Part shown: positions 1-10,300 of the stretch, in pieces | Position numbering within the stretch: position 1 is the first letter of the stretch | How the letters are laid out: each line of letters starts with the position of its first letter | Assembly: GCA_036852015.1 (NCBI GenBank) | Contig: JAANDG010000380.1 | Coordinates: 1 to 64,000 of the forward strand | Source: Pelodera strongyloides | Taxonomy: Eukaryota; Nematoda; Chromadorea; Rhabditida; Rhabditidae | Direction: 5' to 3' | Length of the DNA stretch: 64,000 bases | Notes under the pieces: generated by a model | What the model saw: the letters and a program-made list of their open reading frames with translations, nothing else | What the model was told of the DNA's origin: nothing | Database searches by the model: none | Position numbers and translations under genes: made by a program

Positions 1-870
1 AACTTATCTTTGAGAGTTGAGCAATATTGATCAGAGGGCTCGAGTCTCTATCTCTGATCCTAAGCCGGTTCTGGATCAGTTTTTGCGATTTCTATGGTTT
101 ATCGATCGATATTGATTTTTCAATTTCACAATTCAAATTATCTTTGAGAGTTGAGCAATATTGATCAAAGGGCTCAGTCTCTATCTTGTTCCTAAGCCGC
201 GGATTATTTTTGCTATTTCTATGGATTATCGATCGATATTGATTTTTCAATTTTACAATTCAAATTATCTTGAGAGTTGAGCAATATTGATCAGAGGGCT
301 CGAGTCTCTATCTTGTTCCTACCGAGGCTGTTTTTGCGATTTCTATGGATTATCGATCAATATTGATTTTTTCAATTTCACCTTTCAACTTATCTTTGAG
401 AGTTGAGCAATATTGTTCAGAGGGCTCGAGTCTCTATCTCTGTTCCTAAGCCGATTCTGGATCTGTTTTGGCGGTTTCTATGGATTATCGATCGATATTG
501 ATTTTTTCAATCTGACCATTCAACTTAGTTTTCGAAGTTGAGCAATGTTGATCAGAGGGCTCGAGTCTCTATCTATGTTCTTAAGCCCGTTCTGGATCTG
601 TTTTTACGATTCCTATGGATTATCGATCGATATTGATTTTTTAATTTCTCCATTCAACTTATCTTTGGGAGTTGAACAATATCGATCACGGGGCTCGAAT
701 CCCTATCTCTGTTCCTAAGCCGAGTTTTGGCTCTTTGTTTGCGATTTCTATGGATTATCGATCGATATTGATTTTTTCAATTTCACCATTCAACTTATCT
801 TTCGAAGTTGAGCAATATTGATCAGAGGGCCCGAGTCTCTAACTCTACTCCTAAGGCGATTTTTGGCTCT
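1..870. repeat. satellite array A, ~134-bp monomer
   Basis: About seven degenerate head-to-tail copies of a ~125-137-bp unit, starting near 1, 135, 262, 387, 522, 656 and 792. Each unit carries TTGAGCAATATTGATC, then GGCTCGAGTCTCTATCTC, then ATTATCGATCGATATTGATT. The array enters from the left edge, so its true length is unknown. Open frames in it are short and sit within the repeat, so I call no gene. Confidence 0.9.
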
Positions 871-1290
871 CGGAAAAATTATCGATTGATTATTGATTTT
901 TTTCTGTGTCAACATTCTTCGTTCTCCAGCCTGACCACGTTAGCCAGGGTCCCAGGTCAGAAGCTGTCGATAAATTTTTCACCGTTTTCTGACATTTCAC
1001 TATGTTCTGGGAGGTGCTTAAGTTCAGTTGGCAACTTGCCAAAAATTTAGATTATCGATTTATCGATTTTTGATTGGACCAAATTTCATCACGTCGATAG
1101 TGGATGCGTTTAGGATAGGTTTCATTTTTTCGGTTATCAGATATCGATTATCTGATAAGCAATCGATAATCGGAAAAAAGCCATTTCTTGCTTTTCGCTA
1201 AGGACCCTAAGGCCAGAGACCCAAGTCCCTAGCTCTACGCTGAAACTCTGTACACGAGCGTGACAGACGGACGGACGGATAATGCGCGCG
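871..1290. repeat. shared tail following array A
   Basis: A non-tandem segment that recurs, diverged, after array C at 3516-3930. Common pieces include AAAAATTATCGATTGATTAT, the GGTCCCAGGTCAGAAGCT block, TTAAGTTCAGTTGGCAA and a final AGACGGACGG/ACAGACAGACCGG stretch. Array plus tail therefore behave as one composite repeat of about 1.3 kb or more. Confidence 0.7.
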
Positions 1291-1354
1291 CGCCGAGCTC
1301 TAGCGATATACCTTTGGCTTGAGCTTTTTATCTTGATGTTAACGATTTTAATTT

Positions 1355-2260
1355 TTGCATCGTTACTTTTGATCTACGTTGAACTTTGCACGTCTACTTA
1401 TTTTTGACGTCATAGATTCTAAATCAGAAGCACGATCGACAATCTGTTTGTGAAGCATGCTTCGCTTCAGCATTGGAGTTGATTTACATCGTTACTTTTG
1501 ATCAACGGTGAACTTTGCACGTCGACTTTTTTTTGACGTCATAGATTCTGAATCAGAAGCACGATCGACAATCTGTTTCTGAAGCATGCTTCGCTTCAGC
1601 ATGAGAGTCGATTTACATCGTTACTTTTGATCTACGGTGAACTTTGCACGTCAACTTATTTTTTACGTCATAGATTCTGAATCAGAAGCACGATCGACAA
1701 TCTGTTTCTGAAGCATGCTTCACTTCAGCATTGGAGTTGATTTGCATCGTTACTTTTGATCTACGGTGAACTTTGCACGTCAACTTATTTTTTACGTCAT
1801 AGATTCTAAATCAGAAGCACGTCTCAGATGCGTCTGTCTCTGATACATGCTTCGCTTCAGCATTGGAGTTGATTTACATCGTTACTTTTGATCTACGGTG
1901 AACTTTGCACGTCAACTTATTTTTTTCGTCATAGATTCAATTTTGAAGTTTATGTTCAGATTGGCACGACACTGAATTAGCTTCATCTTCATTTTGAAGT
2001 TTTTTTTATGAGATGCGGATTACATTTCTACTTTTGATCTACGGCAAAATTTTGCACGTCGATTTATTTATGACGTCATAGATTCTGAAGCAGAAACATG
2101 ATGGAGAATCTGTCTCTGATGCGAGCTTCACTTGAGCACTGAAGTTCATTTCCATCGTAATCTTTCGTCATAGATTCTGAAGCAGAAACATGATGGAGAA
2201 TCTGTCTCTGATGCGAGCTTCACTTGAGCACTGAAGTTCATTTCCATCGTAATCTTAAGC
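1355..2260. repeat. satellite array B, ~130-bp monomer
   Basis: Five clear copies begin at the CATCGTTACTTTTGATC block near 1357, 1487, 1616, 1745 and 1877. Each includes GAACTTTGCACGTC, GACGTCATAGATTCTGAATC and GAAGCATGCTTCGCTTCAGC. The array then degrades; inside that part an ~83-bp piece (near 2085-2167 and 2171-2253) is repeated almost exactly. It is unrelated to arrays A and C. Confidence 0.85.
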
Positions 2261-2328
2261 TATTGTATTAATATACCTTTTATTTTGAAGATTTTTATTA
2301 AGATTCGGGATTATAGTCGTTAGCTCAC

Positions 2329-2352
2329 TCGGCGGGCCTTCGGCCCGCCTCG
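2329..2352. other. GC-rich hairpin
   Basis: GGCGGGCC TTC GGCCCGCC forms a perfect 8-bp stem with a TTC loop in otherwise AT-rich DNA between arrays B and C. It could be a transposon-end hairpin or a transcription-termination-like structure. No terminal motif beside it decides which. Confidence 0.4.
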
Positions 2353-2399
2353 CTCGCATCAACGTTCGATGTGGTTTACTTTGGAGGATGTTATTTCAC

Positions 2400-3520
2400 C
2401 TTCAGAAGCTGTGTAATATTGACCGAATCTCAGCTCTTTATCTCTATTCCTAAGACCTTTTTTCCGATTTCTATGGATCGATCGTCTTTCTTTTTTTTTT
2501 GAATTTCAACATTCAACTTCATCGAGCCGTCGAACCATCGAGTCTCTATCTCTACTCCCAACGCCGTCTTCCGACATGTTTATGATTTATGTGGTTCATC
2601 GATCGATATCGATTTTTTTCAACCTGATCCTTCAACTTATCTTTCGATGTTGAGCAATATTGATCGGAATGCTCAAATCTCTATCTCTACTCCTAAGGCC
2701 GCTTTTCCAACATTTTTTATGATTTCTGTGATTCATCCATCGATATCGATTTTTTCAATCTGATCATTCAATTTATCTTTCGATGTTGAGCAATATCGAT
2801 CGGAAGGCTCGAGTCTCCACCTCTACTCCTAAGGCCGTTTTTCCGACTTTTTTTATGATTTATGTGGTTCATCGATCGATATCGATTTTTTCAATCTGAA
2901 TATTCAACTTATCTTTCGATGTTGAGCAGTATCGATCAGAAGGCTCGAGTCTCCATCTCTACTCCTAAGGCCGTTTTTCCGACTTTTTTTATGATTTATG
3001 TGGTTCATCGATCGATATCGGTTTTTTCAACCTGATCATTCAACTTATCTTTCGATGTTGAGCAGTATCGATCAGAAGGCTCGAGTCTCTATCTCTACTC
3101 CTAAGGCCGCCTTTCCGAATTTTTTTATGATTTATATGATTCATCGATCGATATCGATTTTTTCAATCTGATCATTCAACTTATCTTTCGATGTTGAGCA
3201 ATATCGATCGGAAGGCTCGAGTCTCTATCTCTACTCCTAAGGCCGTTTTTCCTACATTTTTATGATTTCAGAGGAATATCGATCGATATCGATTTTTTCA
3301 ATCTGATCATTCAACTTATCTTTCGATGTTGAGCAATATCGATCGGAAGGCTCGAGTCTCTATCTCTACTCCTAAGGCCGTTTTTTTTTCCTACATTTTA
3401 GGATTTCTTTGGATTATCGATCGATATCGATTTTTCAATTTGATCATTCAACCTATCTTTCGATGTTGAGCAATATCGATTGGAAGGCTCGAGTCTCTAT
3501 CTCTACTCCTAAGGTGGTTT
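2400..3520. repeat. satellite array C, ~136-bp monomer related to array A
   Basis: Seven or so copies starting near 2634, 2769, 2905, 3043, 3176, 3314 and 3447. Each has TTTCGATGTTGAGCAATAT, GGCTCGAGTCTCTATCTCTA, CTCCTAAGGCCG and ATCGATCGATATCGATTTTT. The layout matches array A, but the copies resemble one another more than they resemble A, which suggests local homogenisation. Confidence 0.88.
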
Positions 3521-4135
3521 TTGGCTGTCGGAAAAATTATCGATTGATTATTGATTTTTTTCTGTGCCAACATTCTTCATTCTCCAGAAGACGAACGTTT
3601 GCAAGGGTCCCAGGTCAGAAGCTCTCGATGAATTTTTCGACGTTTTCTGACGATTTCACTATGTTCAGGATGACCGTTAAGTTCAGTTGGCAAGTTGCCA
3701 AAATTTAGATTATCGATTTATCGATTTTTGATTAGATCAAAATTCATTTCTCCTAAAGTTATTCAGATTACGATAGGAATCAGACTTTCGAAAATTTGGC
3801 ACTTTGCCAGATCTGTTAATTGATAAGATATCAATTAGTGAAAAAAAGCTATTTCTAGCTTTTCCCTAAGCAGTCTTAGGCCAAAGACTGAAGGCCGTAG
3901 CTCGACGTTAACTGTACGCACTAAAATCTCACAGACAGACCGGACTGCGTATTATATATTACTACCATGTAGATCTTACAGACAGACAGACCGCACTGCG
4001 TATTATATATAATATATAGTAGATATTCAGGTATGAAGGCTTGGGCTCTACGCTGAAGGGGAGATAATGAATCAACGGCAGACTGACAAACCAACACTGC
4101 GTTATATATATAGTATATAGTAGATATAAAGGAGA
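3516..4135. repeat. tail of array C plus short tandem block
   Basis: 3516-3930 is the second copy of the tail seen after array A. From about 3930 to 4135 a shorter unit, CAGACAGACCGCACTGCGT followed by a TATATA-rich stretch and TAGTAGAT, repeats about three times and leads into the first Helitron-like element. Confidence 0.65.
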
Positions 4136-4509
4136 AGAGTTTGTCACAGGTTTGTTTTTATGTTCACAACGAAATCCCTTCATAAAGAAAATTCTTCGAT
4201 CGAAAGAGCATACAAAATCATTGCCGCTTGCGGGATTCGAACCCACAGCAGCACACAATCTCTCGATTCACAGTCCAACGCTCTACCTGTTGAGCTATGC
4301 TAGCTTATGGGAGGAGGATCTTATAGGAGATAGAAGAGCAATTGCAATAGCAAATTTGCATGAAGTCCACAACTATATTATACGTTTCCGCATAAACGTA
4401 AATGAACATATATGTTTACGTATGAAGAAATTCTTTTAAATAGGGTAACGCGGCCGAAGGCCGATTCCTCCAGTCGGAGAAGAGCCCGTAGGGCTCTTCG
4501 AACGGCTGG
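4125..4509 (+). mobile_element. non-autonomous Helitron-like element with tRNA-like insert
   Basis: The right end is a long hairpin-rich tail (GCGGCCGAAGGCCG and AGAGCCCGTAGGGCTCT) finishing CGAACGGCTGG followed by T, which fits the CTRR|T end of Helitrons. The left end is eroded but keeps TATAAAGGAGAAGAGTTT. A diverged copy with an intact left end lies inverted at 21242-21670, and both carry the same tRNA-like piece. No Rep/helicase coding is present, so it is non-autonomous. Family assignment rests on termini alone. Confidence 0.6.
4222..4306 (-). tRNA. tRNA-derived pseudogene inside Helitron
   Basis: Read on the minus strand it has a good A box (TAGCTCAACAGG) and a perfect B box (GGTTCGAATCC) with a 5-bp T stem. 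The anticodon loop CTGTGAA would give anticodon GTG (His), but the anticodon stem has a mismatch, the variable region is ~15 nt and the acceptor ends do not pair. I read it as a decayed tRNA or a promoter-bearing cargo, not a working tRNA gene. Confidence 0.5.
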
Positions 4510-4513
4510 TAAT

Positions 4514-4653
4514 AAGATAAGATAAGATAGGCGCATTCGAATTTTGTTACATGAACTTGGAAGATAGGTTTCAAGCGTTTCATATAAATCTGCAGTGTGA
4601 TCATTTTAGTAGGATCGCCTGAGTAGTAGCCTCAGGCGGCCATAGCCGTCTGG
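4514..4653 (+). mobile_element. Helitron-like 3' end (second family)
   Basis: It ends CAGGCGGCCATAGCCGTCTGG followed by T: an 8-bp stem around CATA with one G-T pair. The same hairpin recurs at 38050-38086, 43159-43181 and, inverted, at 51713 and 52371. The left part is truncated against the preceding Helitron end. Confidence 0.55.
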
Positions 4654-4743
4654 TATTTAAATAAAAACACTGCATCGATTACAACCACATATAACAGTCA
4701 TTTATTAAATATTTCAGAGACACACCGTTTATTGCACACATGT

Positions 4744-4884
4744 TAGACGTACCCGTATGGTAAAGAAGGAAACTGGATAATACAGACGTAGCCAATAACA
4801 TGTTCAACAATTAAAAATCGCAAAAACATAAAGCGAAATACCGGCCGGTTTTTGAAACGCATGGTGGACAACTGAATTCTTATA
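4744..4884 (+). repeat. left target-site duplication of the LINE (141 bp)
   Basis: As far as I can read, it is identical to 6661-6801. It contains the left part of a TTAA-type MITE (from 4829), so the MITE was in place before the LINE inserted and was split by it. 141 bp is long for a target-site duplication. Confidence 0.85.
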
Positions 4885-5953
4885 CCTAACCAACTTGTTA
4901 ACTGGGTAAAGTCTTACCTAAAGGATAGGTCGTTTCGTGTGAAAATTGATGATGTGCTTTCTGATGAATTTCCTGCTTCTTCGGGTGTCCCGCAAGGGGG
5001 AGTCATTAGTCCGACTTTATTTATTTTATATCTTTCCGATCTGCCCAAATATTTAACCTGTTGTCCTAATGTCAAAATATCAATCTTTGCTGATGATGTC
5101 AAGTTATTACTTCAATATTCCACTTCCTCTCAGAATTTGGTAGACGAACTAGATATGTGTTTACGAAAATTAGAAGATTATTGTAATGAATGGCAACTAA
5201 AAATTGCGCCTCTCAAATGCGCGCTTTACACATTGGCAGGAACAATCCACGCAATTTTTATTCTATTCAAGGACAACTAGTCCAATCGAAAAATACTGCG
5301 CGTGATTTGGGTGTTATTTTTGATGAATCTTTGTCCTTCTCTAATCACATTTCCAATATTACCACCAAAGCTCTCCGTTGTTTCTATGGTATAAATAGTA
5401 CTCTTCAACTCAGAGATCCTCGCCTTCTCATAAAAGCCTATAAAGTCTGGGTTCTGCCTATACTTGAATTTGCCTCATGTGTTTGGAATCCTTACTTATC
5501 AACTCATATAAAAGACTGGAGGATGTGCAAGCGACAATCACGTGGATAATATTCAAAAAATGTGCGAGACCAGGTATTCTTATTCCCAGATACGCTGAGC
5601 GTCTTAAGATATTGGGCCTAATAAGCCTTCAAGAACGCCGTATTCAAAAAGATCTTGTTACTTCCTTTAAAATCTTAAAACGAGAGGTGAACATAGATAG
5701 TGGTAAATACTATATTTGGAGACCAATGAGTAGATCCAGTTATTTCAATCTCAACATAGAATTCAGCCGCAAAAACGTCAAATTTCACTCTTTCTTTATC
5801 AGAACGGCTAGATGGCTTTCGTGTATTCATTTTCCACAAGAAGCTTTAGTATCAGAAAATTCTCAAGTTTTTAAAAACAAGCTAAAATCAATTGACATCC
5901 TCGATATTCTCAGGATGGAAAAAATGGAAAACATTATATCAGTTAATCGTTGA
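4885..5953 (+). pseudogene. reverse transcriptase fragment, frameshifted
   Basis: Frame 1 (4885-5280) has the RT motif SGVPQGGVISP and the catalytic FADD box near 5086-5097. The reading then continues in frame 3 (about 5190-5549; HIGRNNPRNF, ARDLGVIFDESLSF, typical of the thumb region of CR1/Jockey-supergroup LINEs) and in frame 2 (5477-5953, ending IDILDILRMEK with a few more residues to the stop). Two frameshifts and the missing N-terminus and endonuclease make it a pseudogene. Exact clade would need a phylogeny. Confidence 0.8.
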
Positions 5954-6660
5954 TTACTTTAGAATACGCTCAACATCAAAGTAGTGGAAGTTACAGCTGA
6001 AGACACCACGACGGCGATAAGGATAAATATAAGCATATTTTCTTTCTTCTGCTCTCTTTCTTTTGTTTCTTTTGCTTTTTTGTCAACTCTTGAAGTTGAG
6101 ATGCGGGTTCGGTACAATACGGTACAACAACGAATGCTCTTGATTCTGAATATTCATAAGAAAATGGTTTCACACAAGCAATTAACCTTACTCACTTACT
6201 CTAAGTACTCAAACTAGTTTAGCTATGTAGCGCATGCAGACTCCTGCGGGCGGAGGGCGGTTCTGATGCTAGGCCCTATTTTCTTTGTGTTATGGCCCTG
6301 AGCTATTTTGACATTGTTCAGCTATAGTATACTGTTGTATTTTGGAGTGTGGCACGTTTAGGATTGCTGATATCGTGTGCACGTAGTTTTGTGTTGAGGT
6401 AACGTGGCTAAACTAGTCTAAAACTACAAAATTGTTAGCTGCTTGTGTGAATACAGTTTCTTTGCTGATATGTCAGTTACAACTACTCTCTGTGGAATTT
6501 CTTTCTTATCTTTGGTGAAATATATACATATATAATGCTATGCATTTTTTCGTCCTATCTTTGACTTACTACTTTGAATTTTAAAATCATTGAATTCTTT
6601 CATCGTCTCTTATGGCGTTGCGCTCTTTCTAAGAGTCTAATAAACATTTCTAAACATTTC
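4885..6660 (+). mobile_element. 5'-truncated non-LTR retrotransposon, CR1/Jockey-like
   Basis: A 1776-bp insertion bounded exactly by the 141-bp duplications. It begins inside the reverse-transcriptase reading frame (NWVKSYLKDRSFRV at the first codons) and runs through the RT C-terminal region into a ~700-bp 3' UTR ending in repeated TAAACATTTC. There is no poly(A), which fits CR1-type tails of short repeats. It is a dead-on-arrival 5' truncation, the usual outcome of target-primed reverse transcription. Confidence 0.8.
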
Positions 6661-6801
6661 TAGACGTACCCGTATGGTAAAGAAGGAAACTGGATAATAC
6701 AGACGTAGCCAATAACATGTTCAACAATTAAAAATCGCAAAAACATAAAGCGAAATACCGGCCGGTTTTTGAAACGCATGGTGGACAACTGAATTCTTAT
6801 A
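6661..6801 (+). repeat. right target-site duplication of the LINE (141 bp)
   Basis: Matches 4744-4884 base for base as read. On this side the MITE it contains continues to its full length (to 6926), showing the pre-insertion state of the locus. Confidence 0.85.
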
Positions 6802-6926
6802 TAGTTATGCTAAGTTTCTCGAATTTAGCTCGATTCTTTCTTCTAATTTATTTTCATTTACGTGAGCTGCACACGAATGCTGGTGTAGTCGATGTGTTTC
6901 AAAAACCTGCCCCTATTTCGCTTTAA
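6746..6926 (+). mobile_element. TTAA-type palindromic MITE (family 1), complete copy
   Basis: Inverted ends TTAAAGCGAAATACCGGCCG and the reverse complement enclose a ~110-bp AT-rich core with ATTTATGCTAATTTACTCGA-like sequence. Members found here: 4829-4884 (half), 6746-6926, 7813-7990, 15115-15292, 16211-16387, 20661-20840, 26576-26700 (truncated), 49838-50042, 50076-50251, 61166-61342, 62501-62680. TTAA at both ends suggests mobilisation by a piggyBac-like transposase; no coding is present. Confidence 0.85.
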
Positions 6927-7346
6927 CATAAAATTCGTCGAGGATTTGCACATATTGCTCCGTTTTTATACTTTCAAGAAAATAAATAATATTGATTTCC
7001 TTTATACAAGTGACAGGTCCATTAGCGAACGACCCTCAAGTTGCGATTTATCCAATTTCATGTGAGCATCACCAATGAAACCTTACTAACTTGTTCATAT
7101 GACTTTAAAGTCCCTTAACTTAAGTAATAAGACCTAAGGCCCCCGCCTCCTCTATGATCACTTCTGGCACCGGTCCAACTATTTGTGTATCGTTATTTTG
7201 TGCGTAGCGAAACGAGTCCGACTCCACGAATGCTCGGCGTTTCCTGAATAAATTTGGTGATCAATCGATATTCCGAATATTCCTGTTTTTCTGTGCGTTT
7301 TACTTTTCATCGTGTTCGTGGTTATAAATATTGCACTTCAAAGACA

Positions 7347-10300
7347 TTATAATATCGGTGTGTTGAAATGTGTTACATAAAAAGGCACTAAACACATCCA
7401 ACAAAGCCAAGAAAGGTACCTCCTAAATCTGGGCGATACAGCGCGATGTTAGTCCAGCTACGTTTCAGAATCCACCCGTTATGTCGCTTTAAACCTCGAG
7501 TTTTGCAGCGTCCATTGACTTTATCATATTGTATTCAAATCACCTGTACGCCTTGGCCGAGAGTGAAGAGTTCATACAACAGGGCCAGACGATGAGATTC
7601 CAGTCGAGAACGAAAAGATCCTGCCAACCGGAGAGAGCGGAGACAGCCAGAGACACGCAGAAGAAGGTCTGCACAGGGAAGATTAGCATATATTTCAGAT
7701 TTTCATCAACACTTGTTCGTATCCCGGATTGCCCCGAGTGTCAGAGAATGAGTGTGACATAGCTCATCTGACTCAAATGTTGAGCATGTCATGAAGAGCA
7801 CTGTATGAAAACAAAGCGAAATAAGACCGGTTTTTGAAACACATCGAGTACACTAGCATTTTTATGCAGCTTATGCAAACGAACATAAATTAGAATAAAA
7901 AATCGAGCAAATTCGAGCAAATTAGCGTAAATGCGTAAGAATTCAGTTGTCCACGATGTGTTTCAAAAACCGGCCGGTATTTCGCTTTAAATGCAAACTC
8001 TTACCGTCACTAATAACAGAGGAAGATACGCAAATGTGAACGGAGCAATGTGGGACGGTATTCTGAGTGATATCTTTGTTTGGTCTTCCAGTTGATGTTT
8101 TGAAATCAAGCTCTCCAAACTTCTTGTAATTGTGCAATTGTTCTCCAAACGTGGAAGTGGTTGTTTTATCACTGTGACTGCAATTATCGACACGCCCATT
8201 AGACCACATACGAGAAGCCCTGCGAGGCAGCCCTGAATATACATTGAGCACATTAGTGATGGGCTGTTTGGCAGTGATAATACCTGGTTTGTGGTTTGTC
8301 ACAGTAGGCATACCCAGTAGGCCCGCAATAACGGGAGCCGCCAGTGGTGCGCGGCCAAAAAAGGAGGAGCCAGTTTTGCGCTCAGGCCTTTTCCACACTA
8401 CCAATTTTGTGCGGCGCGCATGTGTGTACTGATAATCAAGGCCACCCATACAACATCTAACTATATGAAAACCAGTTAATAAATTAATGAAAAAATACTA
8501 ACCTTGTAGTTAGTGCACGGAAGATAATATCCACATGCGAATGTGGTGCATAGTAATGTAGCCAGAGCTCTGGAACAATACGTTGAACAAAATATATATA
8601 TTATAAGTGGAGTGTTTCCTTATAGGTGCCTAGTTCTCCTCCCGATAGGTCCCACGGAGTTCAGGCTCACATGAAGATTTGAAAGTAATAGCATCATCTA
8701 TCGTATAAAGGCACTTACATCAGTATATGCATCAACAACGGTAAGTAAGTGTCGTAAGAAAACGGCGAAAGTCCTATGGCCAGACCACCCAGAATCAGAC
8801 CGATTGTTACCTTTATCGTCATTGCCTAAAGTTAACAGATTTCATAGATTTTATTTGGAGTTTGACACACAATAAAGAAAAGGTCAATCTGCTTCAGATC
8901 ATCAAAAATCTTGATTGATTTATAGCTTGCTGATCTCTATGATTGTGTGTTAGACAAAATAGTAGACAACCGGAGTATTTCTCAAACAATCAATGTTACA
9001 AACTAGAATTATATTGCATGCCCATACTCTTGTATCTATGTGTTACCATTTTTTGTCTTGCATTATTATTAAAAATCTGTCTAACCAACCTGTAAGGCAC
9101 AGAGTTGCCGTATAGAGGTCCACTCCTTGAATTTGTTCTTTATAAATTCCTTCAAAAATAATAAAAATTATTTCAAAGGCAGGCGTCTCTGTTCATCACC
9201 GACACGCTGCTTGCCCCAAGAATGGCTTTCGACACCGTTGCCGACCCACACTAAGCCTGAAAACCTCAATGCCGACCCCATTTAAGTCCCTGACACTAGG
9301 ATTTCCCCTACAGATACAAACCGACACTGTGCTGACCCACATGACCCCAAACTGACCCCGTATCCGACCCCAACTGACGCTCTTCCGACCCAAGTTTCCG
9401 CGCGTTTATTGCAAAATATAAAGTACGACGTCATCCAAATTACGAAGGTTTCTATATTATTTGTTAGCGTGTACTCTTCGTACTTTATTTTTTTTTTGAA
9501 TTTTCAGAAGTCCAACGTTCTTCTTTTGTTTGTTACTTTTGTGCATTATATATTGCGCATTGGCATCGTGTTTTATTGTAGAGTGACTGTAGAGCAGAAT
9601 ACACACAATCTAGTTTACGCAGTATAATGGGGTTTGCAAGTATGCCCGATTTTCCTTGCAACGAAAAATTCACCGTATCTTGGCACTACACGAACATATC
9701 TACAGGCAGTTTTTACGACCGATCGCCACGGGACCATTTGTCCGACAAATGATTTGCTTTGTTGGCGGATTTTCTATAGTGTGGATGTGTCAAAGTTACG
9801 GTAAATTCGGGTAAATTGGTGTAAAAAGCACACGATTTTGCGAATTGATACTTGCAAGGAAAACTCGCGGTTTTTGGCATACTTGCGTGCAAACCCCATT
9901 AAGCCAGTAGCAAGTATAGTTTGTGTTCTTCTTAAGACCTTTATTTTCTTAGAGTTTGTATATAATGCAAGTTATTTTGTAGGAGATTGGGCTGTGATTC
10001 GATTTGATTGTTATACTGTTACTTCTCAGTTCATTCGCCCACTCTCGATCCCTTAGGTTAGATAGTAGCTTCGTTGTTCGATTACAAGTTACACTCGTCC
10101 TTCTTACCTATTCACTGTTTGTTAGTAGTTAGTTTTGCCCGGTATAGCATACTACTCAGTTAATTTTTGTTAGTTTTGGCCGTTATCACAGCACTCAATT
10201 AACTTTTATTATATTCTTTTATGTCATGACCGCAATAAACGTTTTTTATACATATTTTGATCGCTGTCAGGGTACGGTATTTATGTGTGAAATGTTTTTT

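Noticed and set aside
4744..6801. LTR retrotransposon with 141-bp LTRs
   Set aside because: The repeats contain part of an unrelated MITE, lack TG...CA ends, and the enclosed RT is of non-LTR type.
7943..8449. 168-residue minus-strand frame
   Set aside because: It crosses a MITE end and an intron; the correct reading of this part is exon 11 (8232-8005) in a different frame, with splice sites on both sides.
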